Assembly: GCA_029821235.1 (NCBI GenBank)
Contig: JALGTT010000148.1
Coordinates: 1-7,066 of the forward strand
DNA: 7,066 bases
Origin: Candidatus Hebobacteria bacterium
GTDB lineage: Bacteria > Armatimonadota > Hebobacteria > Hebobacterales > Hebobacteraceae
Reading direction: 5' to 3'
In this document: piece by piece, positions 1 through 5,621 of the stretch
How positions within the stretch are numbered: position 1 is the first letter of the stretch
Layout of the letters: each line of letters starts with the position of its first letter
Notes under the pieces: model-generated
The model's input: only the letters and a program-made list of their open reading frames with translations
The model's database searches: none
What the model was told of the DNA's origin: nothing
Position numbers and translations under genes: made by a program

Positions 1-99
1 AACGGCGTCATCATCCCCCCGGAGGCGTATCTCCCCAGGCTGAGGGAGATCGCGGACGAGAACGGCGTGCTGCTGGTGGCGGAGATTGGCGCTCCCTGA
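1..99 (+). CDS. 3' end of a class III (acetylornithine/GABA-type) aminotransferase-like frame, apparently truncated
   Basis: This frame is open from the first base and ends at TGA 97-99, giving 32 residues; the start lies outside the window. The segment reads GVIIPPEAYLPRLREIADEN followed by GVLLVAEIGAP. It closely resembles the stretch of class III PLP aminotransferases (argD/gabT type) just before their ADE(V/I)QTG motif, where the Asp contacts the PLP ring nitrogen. Here the Asp is missing (VAEI instead of ADEI) and the protein stops three residues later. The large C-terminal part with the catalytic lysine is therefore absent. I see no continuation in the other frames downstream. It could be a pseudogene remnant, a deletion product, or a different family that happens to share this motif. 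The family assignment is by eye from a short segment. Confidence 0.5.
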   Translation, partial: NGVIIPPEAYLPRLREIADENGVLLVAEIGAP

Positions 100-121
100 C
101 CTTCCCGGAAAAGCGCGCCAC

Positions 122-144
122 CGGGGGACCTGCGGTCTCCCCCG
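122..144. terminator. Hairpin between convergent genes, candidate bidirectional terminator
   Basis: CGGGGGA (122-128) pairs perfectly with TCCCCCG (138-144), and CC/GG extends the stem inside a small bulge. The hairpin sits 22 bases after the plus-strand stop at 99 and 26 bases beyond the minus-strand stop at 171, where a shared terminator would be expected. There is no good U tract on the plus strand. On the minus strand a TTTT lies about nine bases past the stem, so intrinsic termination would be weak. Confidence 0.4.
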
Positions 145-170
145 CTGAAACTCTACGTTCCGCCGGTTGT

Positions 171-491
171 CTAACCTCCGCGCATGATGAAGGCGATGAC
201 TACTACCACGACGGCCACCGCGAGGCCGGTTGCCAGCCATGCCTTCGGGAGGCCGGATTTCTCCTGCTTCTTGCTCAACGAGGCGCCGCACTTCTGACAT
301 CGGAACTGGGTGTAGGGGTTGAGCGCCCCACAGGAGGGGCATTTGATGCCCACCAGTTCCGCCTTGCGGCGCACGCGCTCATAGCGCACCTGAGATTTGC
401 TGCCGATTTTGACCGGCAGGATGGCGTTGCATGCTCGACAACGAGTCAGACCTTCCTCGTTCTCAGCACCACACTTGCGACATGTTGCCAT
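171..491 (-). CDS. Small double zinc-ribbon protein with C-terminal membrane anchor
   Basis: The protein has 106 residues. Two zinc-ribbon units are visible: C4-x2-C7 with C18-x2-C21, and C51-x2-C54 with C65-x2-C68. Each has the CxxCG...CxxC pattern of the zinc-ribbon/DZR families. A basic linker (about 31-50) joins them. After a Lys/Gln-rich stretch, residues 85-103 form one very hydrophobic valine-rich segment ending in RGG, so the protein is probably tail-anchored with the ribbons in the cytoplasm. I chose the ATG at 489-491 because the first zinc ribbon begins immediately after it and a GAGGT ribosome binding site lies ten bases upstream. A longer frame from 605 adds 38 residues with no recognisable domain. 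The molecular role is unknown; such modules commonly mediate protein or nucleic-acid contacts. The gene is divergent from the large secreted protein gene. Confidence 0.8.
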   Translation of the reverse strand: MATCRKCGAENEEGLTRCRACNAILPVKIGSKSQVRYERVRRKAELVGIKCPSCGALNPYTQFRCQKCGASLSKKQEKSGLPKAWLATGLAVAVVVVVIAFIMRGG

Positions 492-570
492 GGCTGCTAT
501 GACCTCACACTTCCGAGTGTTTACATGGTGTGTCGCTGGCCACGGGCCGCCGACGGTGCACCACAGATCT

Positions 571-587
571 CCGGCGCGAGGCGCCGG
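571..587. repeat. Perfect 7-bp palindrome with GAG loop in the divergent promoter region
   Basis: CCGGCGC (571-577) and GCGCCGG (581-587) are exact reverse complements around a three-base loop. There is no T tract on either side, so it does not look like a terminator. It could be an operator for the divergent genes, a decayed dispersed repeat, or chance in GC-rich DNA. Confidence 0.35.
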
Positions 588-799
588 CGGCATGTGGGAT
601 TCCACGGCCGCCCGGCCGGATCCGAATCACTGGGTGTTGCGCGCCTCCGCCGCTGTCCCCTCGGCAACGACAACATCTTTCCTTTGTTTCCACTTACCCT
701 TCGTCCATCCTTCTTCGTGTCGCGCGCAGGCCCGCGTTTGCTCGGAGAGGACACACCCCAGCAGTACCGAAGCAAGAAGCGGGATTAGGACCAATCCTG

Positions 800-805
800 A
801 GGAGG
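800..805 (+). promoter_or_regulatory. Ribosome binding site of the secreted GH35-like gene
   Basis: A perfect AGGAGG lies seven bases before ATG 813 and fixes this start. The next residues form a signal peptide, which agrees with the choice. Confidence 0.8.
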
Positions 806-812
806 AGCGACC

Positions 813-2978
813 ATGGCGCGAATGTCCACACCTGTGATGATAGCCTTGTGTGCCGCAGTCCTGATGACTGCGACGGCTGCGGTGGCGGCCGGCGGTGCCG
901 AACTGGCGTGCCCCCGCGTGGCCGCGCCCCCTGTGCTCGACGGGGCCCTGGACGACTGGCCCGCCCTCCCGATGGTGTACCTCAACCAGGACAGTGATTG
1001 GCGTCCCACCTCCCAGCACTTCGCAGTGTGGGGCGGCGCAGAGGACGTGTCGGCCGGCGTGTGGGTCAGTTGGGACGCGCAGGCCTGTCATCTGGCAGTC
1101 CAGGTTCGGGACGACAGTTTGATTCGGGTGAGATCGGTAGCCGAAATCGATCATGGGGACAGCATCGTGCTTTCCTTTGTCAGCGAGGACCAGGAAGCGG
1201 TCAACGAATTCGTGGTGGCCCCGCTTCAGAGGGGCTATCCAGTCTACCGCGCGCGCCCGGCCGCGCGCGCCGGCGAGGTGCGCACGATCACGGTGGGCAT
1301 TGCCTCCAGTCAGGAGGATAGCGGAGGCAGCCGGCGTGTGTACGAGGTGACGATACCGTGGTCGGAGCTCGCCCCGCTGAAGCCGACCCTGGGCGAGAAG
1401 TTCACCCTCACGGTGTCGGTCTGTGATGACGACGGAAAGGGCATGGAGGGATGCGTGGAGCGGCGTCTTCCCCTGGTGCTGCGGGAGAGCGGCTTCACCG
1501 TGCGGCCGCCTGAGCCCGCGCCCGTACAGCCGACGACTCTCCCCCCCGCCTTCCCCGCCCCCGACGACGCTCGCTTCGACGAGCGCTGTTTCGTATTGAA
1601 GGGGCAGGGACGGCTTCTCTATGGAGCAGAGATCGCGTACGACTCTTTGTCTCCCTCGCGCTGGCCGGCGGTCCTCGCGGAGTTGAAGGCGGCCGGGATG
1701 AACCTGGTCGGCATCACCGTGCCGTGGAGCCGCCATCAGCCGCAGCCGGGGGAGGCCGATCTGTCCGCGCTGAACGAATTCCTCTCCTTGTGTGACCGCG
1801 AGGGGCTGTGGGTCCAGGTGGCGCTCGGACCCTATGCCGGCGAGAAGTGCAGCGGGGGCGGCGTTCCCGGCTGGGTGCTGGCGCTGGCGTCGCCGGCGGC
1901 GAGAACGGCCGCGGTGGAGGCGTGGCTGAAGGAAGTGGCGGCCGTGCTCCGCGCCCACGACATCTCCCAGGGAGGGTCCGTCGCCATGGTAATGGTGCGG
2001 CCCCTGCCGAGCAATCCCGCGGCCGAGGCTGCGGACTTGACGCGCCTGGCGCAGATGCTTCGCGCAGAGGGAGTGAGCGCCCCGATTCTCACCGCCAACA
2101 TACCGGCAGCGCGGGATAACACTGCCCAGAGCATGGCGAATATCCTCGACACGCTGTCGTGCTACTCGGTCTCCACGAATGCGGACCTGCTCGCCGAGAT
2201 CGGCGCTCTCGGCAGAGAGGAGAACGGGCCGGCCGTGGTGTCGGGGATTTCCGGGCGGTATGGCGACGACGCGAGCGCGATGCGGTCTGCCGGCCGGCTG
2301 AAGGCGGCGCTGGCCGCGGGCGCGAAGGCGGTCATCGTCAGCGATTTCGCCCCAGGCGTGACCCCGGAGGACGATCTGCTGGGAGCGGAGCCCGCGGCGG
2401 GCGTTCTCCTCCCCTCCGGCGCCCGCACCGCGGCGCTCGACGAGCTCCGGCTGGTGGGGGCGTTGATACGACACATCGGGCCCGCGCTGGCCGCCGCTGA
2501 CGAAGCCGACGACGCGGTGACCTGTGACGACCCCGGGGTGCGCGCGGCGGCGCGCCTGAGCGAGAAAGGAGGCGCTCTGTTCCTGGTGGATGCAGAGGGG
2601 GAAACGGCTCACCACGTTCGGTGCTCGTTCACCAACCCACAGACCGGAGAGCAAATGGCAATACCGGAGGCCGGCGCGATCGCGCTACCCGCGGGCGCGG
2701 TGAAGGCGCTCCCATTGAACGTGCCCGTCGGGCGCGGCGTTCTCCGTTACGCCACCTCCGAACTGCTGGGCCTGGCCAAAGTGGGTGAGCGTACGGTGCT
2801 GGTGGTGTACGGTGAGGCGGACACGGCGGGAGAGATCTCCCTCTCGTGGCCCGGCCCTCCCCTGGTGGTGGGCGACCTGGTCGTCAGGAATGGGACCCGG
2901 AGAAGAAGGTCCTGGTCCTCGACTACTTCCACAGCGAAGGGGATCGGTGCCTCCTGGTTGACGACCTGGAGATCATGA
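813..2978 (+). CDS. Secreted CBM9-like / GH35-like protein, N-terminal part (frameshifted)
   Basis: The frame encodes 721 residues, of which about 1-690 are authentic. Residues 1-26 are a Sec signal peptide with a hydrophobic core and an AVA/A cleavage site near 25. Residues about 30-225 resemble a CBM9-type carbohydrate-binding domain (VLDGALDDWPALP, then VSWDAQACHLAVQVRDDSL and GDSIVLSF). A proline-rich linker (about 229-252) leads to a GH35 beta-galactosidase-like barrel (about 258-555). Family landmarks there are LKAAGMNLVGITVPWSRHQP, GPYAGEKCSGGGVPGW and a GGSVAMVMV strand. The acid/base position, normally VENEYG, reads VRPLPS (394-400), and the nucleophile position, normally VTEFW, reads VSGIS (476-480). 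Both catalytic glutamates thus seem lost, and a carbohydrate-binding or structural role is more likely than hydrolysis. After about residue 692 the frame turns Arg/Ser-rich and non-homologous (GTRRRRSWSS), while the family sequence continues in the -1 frame. I infer a one-base deletion that joins this frame to the next feature. Confidence 0.8.
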   Translation: MARMSTPVMIALCAAVLMTATAAVAAGGAELACPRVAAPPVLDGALDDWPALPMVYLNQDSDWRPTSQHFAVWGGAEDVSAGVWVSWDAQACHLAVQVRDDSLIRVRSVAEIDHGDSIVLSFVSEDQEAVNEFVVAPLQRGYPVYRARPAARAGEVRTITVGIASSQEDSGGSRRVYEVTIPWSELAPLKPTLGEKFTLTVSVCDDDGKGMEGCVERRLPLVLRESGFTVRPPEPAPVQPTTLPPAFPAPDDARFDERCFVLKGQGRLLYGAEIAYDSLSPSRWPAVLAELKAAGMNLVGITVPWSRHQPQPGEADLSALNEFLSLCDREGLWVQVALGPYAGEKCSGGGVPGWVLALASPAARTAAVEAWLKEVAAVLRAHDISQGGSVAMVMVRPLPSNPAAEAADLTRLAQMLRAEGVSAPILTANIPAARDNTAQSMANILDTLSCYSVSTNADLLAEIGALGREENGPAVVSGISGRYGDDASAMRSAGRLKAALAAGAKAVIVSDFAPGVTPEDDLLGAEPAAGVLLPSGARTAALDELRLVGALIRHIGPALAAADEADDAVTCDDPGVRAAARLSEKGGALFLVDAEGETAHHVRCSFTNPQTGEQMAIPEAGAIALPAGAVKALPLNVPVGRGVLRYATSELLGLAKVGERTVLVVYGEADTAGEISLSWPGPPLVVGDLVVRNGTRRRRSWSSTTSTAKGIGASWLTTWRS

Positions 2979-4162
2979 TTCTTTCCCGCGCGCGGGCCCG
3001 GCGGGCCGCGGTGATCGGGGGCGATGACGGCGCGCTGGTAGTCAGTGCAGGGGCGCATTTCGCAGGCGCTTCGCGCTGGCCCGAGAGGACTCAGTTGGCA
3101 CTGGAATGCCGGCCGGGCGAGGCACATGTTACCGCCCTCACTCCTCGCCGTCCATCCGCGGTTCTCGTTGACGGGGAGCCGACGGACTTTCAGTTCGCCA
3201 CACCGGAGCGAATGGTCACCTTCTCCGTGAGCAGCAAGACATTCGAGGAGGAGACCAGGCCGCGCTCCCTCTGGGAGCGCCTGGGCCACTTGGTCGAGGG
3301 CGGCCCTCCCCTGCTCCGCGCCGAGTTCGACCGGAGTTGGTTCATGGGCGAGCCGCTTCCCGGAGATGACGGCTGGGAGCCGGTGACGGCGACCGCGCGC
3401 GGACCAGACGATCTGTCGGTGTCGGCCGGCGCCTTCCTCGCGCTGAGGGCCCGCTTCGACCCGGCGGGTCGCACGCGAATGTCGGTAGACCCGCGGGGCG
3501 CGCGGTTGCTGCTGTTCCTGAACGGACAATTCGTGCCGGAACTCTCGTGGCAGGACGGGCCTCGCGAAGCATTGCTCGGCGAGCAGCTGCTATTGGGCGA
3601 GAACGAGGTGCTGGTTCTGATGCAGGTTCCCGCCCGCGCTCGCGGCTCGGAGGGCGTCGCGCAGGGCGCGACCGAGTTCCCGGCGGTGGCGATGGTTGGA
3701 GTGGACGGCGCGGCGCCCATTACCGGATGGGAGTGCCGCGTGGGGCTGATCGGCGAGGCGCGCGGTTGGACCGCGCAGGACCTGGATGTCACCTCCTGGC
3801 ACTTCATCCGCTTCGGCCCCTGGCGGCAGCAGGGCAGTGACCTGGAGAAGGTGTCCGGCATCGGCTGGTACCGCGTTCCCTTCGGGCTCCCCAAGCCCAG
3901 GCGATGGACCATCCCCTATCGGGTGGCAGTGACCACTGCCGGCGCGGCCACGGTCTATCTCAACGGCAACTTGCTGGGTTTCTGTCCCGGGGACGGAGTT
4001 CATACCTTTTCGGCGCCCAGCGAATGGCTCAGTTACGATAAGGACAACGTGCTCGCCATCGCGGTGTACGGCGCCGCCGATGACATCGGGCTCCGCCGCG
4101 TGGAGATCGCCGCCGACCGGACACACATGACCAGGCGCCGGGCGATAGAGATCCGGTTCTGA
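2846..4162 (+). CDS. GH35-like protein, C-terminal part (continuation in the -1 frame)
   Basis: The frame is open from a GTG at 2846 (438 residues), but the first 13 residues look spurious. Homologous-looking sequence starts near EWDPEKKVLVLDY (about 2888 onward), which directly continues the GEISLSWPGPP segment of the preceding frame. The rest looks like the C-terminal beta-sandwiches of GH35 beta-galactosidases. One jelly roll spans about 160-260 (RSWFMGEPLP ... LLLFLNGQFVPEL) and a second about 335-425 (GIGWYRVPFGLP ... ATVYLNGNLLGF ... NVLAIAVYG). Adding one base to 813-4162 gives 3351 nucleotides, an exact 1117 codons including the stop, so one gene of 1116 residues is the simplest reading. 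Independent translation from GTG 2846 is less likely, since only a weak purine stretch precedes it. The stop lies 21 bases before the aminotransferase start, which suggests an operon. Confidence 0.75.
   Translation: MARPSPGGGRPGRQEWDPEKKVLVLDYFHSEGDRCLLVDDLEIMILSRARARRAAVIGGDDGALVVSAGAHFAGASRWPERTQLALECRPGEAHVTALTPRRPSAVLVDGEPTDFQFATPERMVTFSVSSKTFEEETRPRSLWERLGHLVEGGPPLLRAEFDRSWFMGEPLPGDDGWEPVTATARGPDDLSVSAGAFLALRARFDPAGRTRMSVDPRGARLLLFLNGQFVPELSWQDGPREALLGEQLLLGENEVLVLMQVPARARGSEGVAQGATEFPAVAMVGVDGAAPITGWECRVGLIGEARGWTAQDLDVTSWHFIRFGPWRQQGSDLEKVSGIGWYRVPFGLPKPRRWTIPYRVAVTTAGAATVYLNGNLLGFCPGDGVHTFSAPSEWLSYDKDNVLAIAVYGAADDIGLRRVEIAADRTHMTRRRAIEIRF
2880..2893 (+). other. Probable frameshift joining the two GH35-like frames
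   Basis: Upstream codons GTC GTC (2880-2885) belong to frame 813. Downstream codons GAA TGG (2888-2893) belong to frame 2846. Restoring one base between them (for example GTC GTC CAG GAA TGG) yields an uninterrupted protein. No canonical X-XXY-YYZ slippery heptamer is visible here, so programmed frameshifting looks unlikely. A sequencing or assembly error or a genuine mutation fits better. Confidence 0.7.
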
Positions 4163-4170
4163 CCGACATC

Positions 4171-4178
4171 AGGAGGTG
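4171..4178 (+). promoter_or_regulatory. Ribosome binding site of the DegT aminotransferase gene
   Basis: AGGAGGTG is a near-perfect Shine-Dalgarno sequence; its AGGAGG core ends seven bases before ATG 4184. It decides the start and indicates strong translation. Confidence 0.8.
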
Positions 4179-4183
4179 CTCTC

Positions 4184-5377
4184 ATGCTCAAGATCGGGGA
4201 AGCCGAGATTCAGGCCGCGGCAAGGGTGATCCGCAGCGGAGTGCTGTTCCGCTACGGCAATCCCAAGGAGGGACATCCGAACGAATGCGCCAAGTTCGAG
4301 CGGGAGCTGGCCGAAAAGGTAGGCAAGAAGCACGCCCTCCTGGTCACCAGCGGCACGGCGGCGCTGATCTGCGGGCTGGCGGGGATGGAGGTGGGCCCCG
4401 GGGATGAGGTGATCGTTCCCGGCTATACCTTCATCGCCTCCGCGCTGGCTCCGCTCGCAGTGGGTGCGCTGCCGGTGATCGCGGAGGTGGACGAATCGCT
4501 GACCCTCGACCCGGCGGACGTGGAGGCCAAGATCACCGACCGCACCAAGGTCATCATGCCGGTGCACATGTGCGGGCTGCCGGCGGACATGACGGCCATC
4601 CGCAGGATCGCCCGTCGGCACGGGGTGAAGGTGCTGGAGGATGCCTGCCAGGCCGACGGCGGTTCGTTCCGCGGGCGGCGTCTGGGGTCCCTCGGCCACG
4701 CGGGCGCCTTTAGTTTCAACTTCTTCAAGAACATCACCGCGGGCGAAGGCGGCGCCCTGGTCACCGATGACAGCCGTCTTTTCAGCCGCGCCATTATCCA
4801 CCACGACGGCGGACTGGGGTTCTGGGAGCACGGAAAGAGGCTCTCCTCCCCTCTCTTCGCGGGGTGGAACTTCCGGGCCAGCGAGATCCAGGGCGCGATC
4901 CTCCGCGTACAGTTGCGCCGCATTGACGGGCTGCTGAAGCGCAACCGCGCGCACAAGGCGAGGCTCATGAACGCCCTCGCCGATCACCCGAAGCTGGCCT
5001 TCATCAAGCACCACGACCTGGCCGGCGACTGCGCCAACGTGCTGGGCTTCTACTTCCCCTCCGAGAAGAAATCCCGCGCCTTCATCGCGGGGATGGCCGC
5101 CCAGGGTGTCTGGACCTGGACTCCCATTGACTCCGGCAGGCACGTCTACTCCAACTGGGAGCCGGTGATGGAGCAGCGCGGCTCGTACCATCCCGCGCTC
5201 GACGCCTTCAAGCGGCCGGAGAACCAGAGCTCGAAGGCGCGCTATACGCCGGACATGTGCCCGCAGACCCTGGACGTGCTACGCCGCACCGTCTACCTCG
5301 ACATCAGGCCGGAGTGGAAGGCGGCCGATGTGCGGAGGCGGATTCGCGCGTGCCAGGAGGCTGCGAAGGGCATGTAG
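4184..5377 (+). CDS. DegT/DnrJ/EryC1/StrS family PLP-dependent aminotransferase
   Basis: The protein has 397 residues, usual for this family. These enzymes transfer an amino group, commonly from Glu or Gln, to keto sugars or keto-inositols in the cytoplasm. Fold-type-I landmarks are in order: the phosphate-binding TSGTAAL turn (55-61), GPGDEVIVPGYTFIAS (71-86), EDACQADG (152-159) with Asp153 placed to bind the pyridine nitrogen, FSFNFFKNITAGEGG with the Schiff-base lysine at K182, and the NFRASEIQGAI segment in the middle. No catalytic residue is missing, so it should be active. The substrate cannot be read from the sequence; sugar-nucleotide or scyllo-inosose-type substrates are the family options. 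The gene follows the GH35-like gene by 21 bases and is probably cotranscribed. Its stop codon TAG (5375-5377) lies inside a repeat found twice more downstream, so the last residues may have been altered by repeat insertion. Confidence 0.9.
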   Translation: MLKIGEAEIQAAARVIRSGVLFRYGNPKEGHPNECAKFERELAEKVGKKHALLVTSGTAALICGLAGMEVGPGDEVIVPGYTFIASALAPLAVGALPVIAEVDESLTLDPADVEAKITDRTKVIMPVHMCGLPADMTAIRRIARRHGVKVLEDACQADGGSFRGRRLGSLGHAGAFSFNFFKNITAGEGGALVTDDSRLFSRAIIHHDGGLGFWEHGKRLSSPLFAGWNFRASEIQGAILRVQLRRIDGLLKRNRAHKARLMNALADHPKLAFIKHHDLAGDCANVLGFYFPSEKKSRAFIAGMAAQGVWTWTPIDSGRHVYSNWEPVMEQRGSYHPALDAFKRPENQSSKARYTPDMCPQTLDVLRRTVYLDIRPEWKAADVRRRIRACQEAAKGM

Positions 5378-5406
5378 GGCGGGGCAGTCTATGTTTACCC
5401 GCCTTT
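5373..5406 (+). terminator. Hairpin overlapping the aminotransferase stop, possible terminator
   Basis: AGGGCGGG (5376-5383) pairs with CCCGCCTT (5398-5405), with one G-U pair, around a 14-base loop. A short TTT (5404-5406) closes the element. It begins with TGTAGGGCGGGG, the motif repeated at 5468. It could act as a weak intrinsic terminator for the upstream operon. Confidence 0.4.
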
Positions 5407-5411
5407 CCGTG

Positions 5412-5433
5412 TGGCCGGCTGCCCCGCCGGCCA
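5412..5433. repeat. Perfect 8-bp palindrome (TGGCCGGC / GCCGGCCA)
   Basis: TGGCCGGC (5412-5419) and GCCGGCCA (5426-5433) are exact reverse complements around TGCCCC. It is one of several consecutive palindromes in this gap. Confidence 0.55.
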
Positions 5434-5441
5434 TTCCGTGG

Positions 5442-5460
5442 CGCAGATTTTCAATCTGCG
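5442..5460. repeat. Perfect 8-bp palindrome with 3-base loop (CGCAGATT / AATCTGCG)
   Basis: CGCAGATT (5442-5449) and AATCTGCG (5453-5460) are exact reverse complements around TTC. Short GCAGATT...AATCTGC palindromes are the kind of sequence dispersed in many copies in GC-rich environmental genomes. The copy number in this genome cannot be seen here. Confidence 0.6.
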
Positions 5461-5467
5461 GCCGTGC

Positions 5468-5568
5468 TGTAGGGCGGGGATACCCATCCCCGCCAAATCA
5501 CCTCACACAACCGAACTACCCTCCGCAATCTCTGCTTGCGTGGCGGGCAAAGGTGTGCCCGCCCTACA
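5468..5568. repeat. 101-bp unit bounded by 11-base inverted repeats, each inside its own hairpin
   Basis: TGTAGGGCGGG (5468-5478) and CCCGCCCTACA (5558-5568) are perfect terminal inverted repeats. The left end nests in a perfect 9-bp hairpin, GGCGGGGAT (5473-5481) with ATCCCCGCC (5486-5494). The right end nests in a perfect 8-bp hairpin, GGCGGGCA (5542-5549) with TGCCCGCC (5556-5563). The interior carries no gene. The left motif also occurs directly at 5373-5384 (TGTAGGGCGGGG). The arrangement resembles a REP/BIME-like or MITE-like non-autonomous repeat. I see no flanking target-site duplication. Confidence 0.55.
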
Positions 5569-5580
5569 ACACCTGTTGCC

Positions 5581-5610
5581 TTGCTCTCTCCGCGCGAGAT
5601 GTGGTAGACT
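5581..5610 (+). promoter_or_regulatory. Candidate promoter of the T-box/pheS transcript
   Basis: TTGCTC (5581-5586) is a partial -35 match. TAGACT (5605-5610), preceded by TG at 5602-5603, is an extended -10. The spacer is 18 bases. Transcription would start near 5617, a few bases before the first paired base of T-box Stem I at 5622, and this fit is the main support. Confidence 0.6.
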
Positions 5611-5621
5611 CCTGCACAGCC

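Larger units (their letters stand above)
492..812. other. Divergent intergenic region, no convincing gene
   Basis: These 321 bases lie between two divergent starts. Frames crossing the region lack a plausible ribosome binding site or any domain and look like products of GC-rich sequence. Two perfect small palindromes are present: ACACT-TCCG-AGTGT at 507-520, directly beside the ribosome binding site of the minus-strand gene, and CCGGCGC-GAG-GCGCCGG at 571-587. Promoters for both genes must lie here, but I found no clear -10/-35 pair. Confidence 0.5.

Noticed and set aside
492..605. N-terminal extension of the zinc-ribbon gene to the ATG at 605
   Set aside because: The extra 38 residues have no domain character, while the internal ATG at 491 has a ribosome binding site and begins right at the first zinc ribbon.
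627..2654. A 675-residue open frame on the minus strand
   Set aside because: It lies antisense to the GH35-like gene, is rich in Arg, Gly and His with no recognisable domain, and has no ribosome binding site at its start. It is a shadow frame caused by high GC content.
2846..2978. Programmed -1 ribosomal frameshift between the GH35-like frames
   Set aside because: No canonical slippery heptamer is visible at the point where homology switches frame (2886-2888). A one-base deletion or sequencing error is simpler.
4169..5191. A 340-residue open frame on the minus strand
   Set aside because: It is fully antisense to the clearly recognised DegT aminotransferase and shows no domain of its own.
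5373..5568. Possible CRISPR array
   Set aside because: The motif copies are in mixed orientation with different spacing and flanking hairpins. There are no regularly spaced direct repeats with unique spacers.
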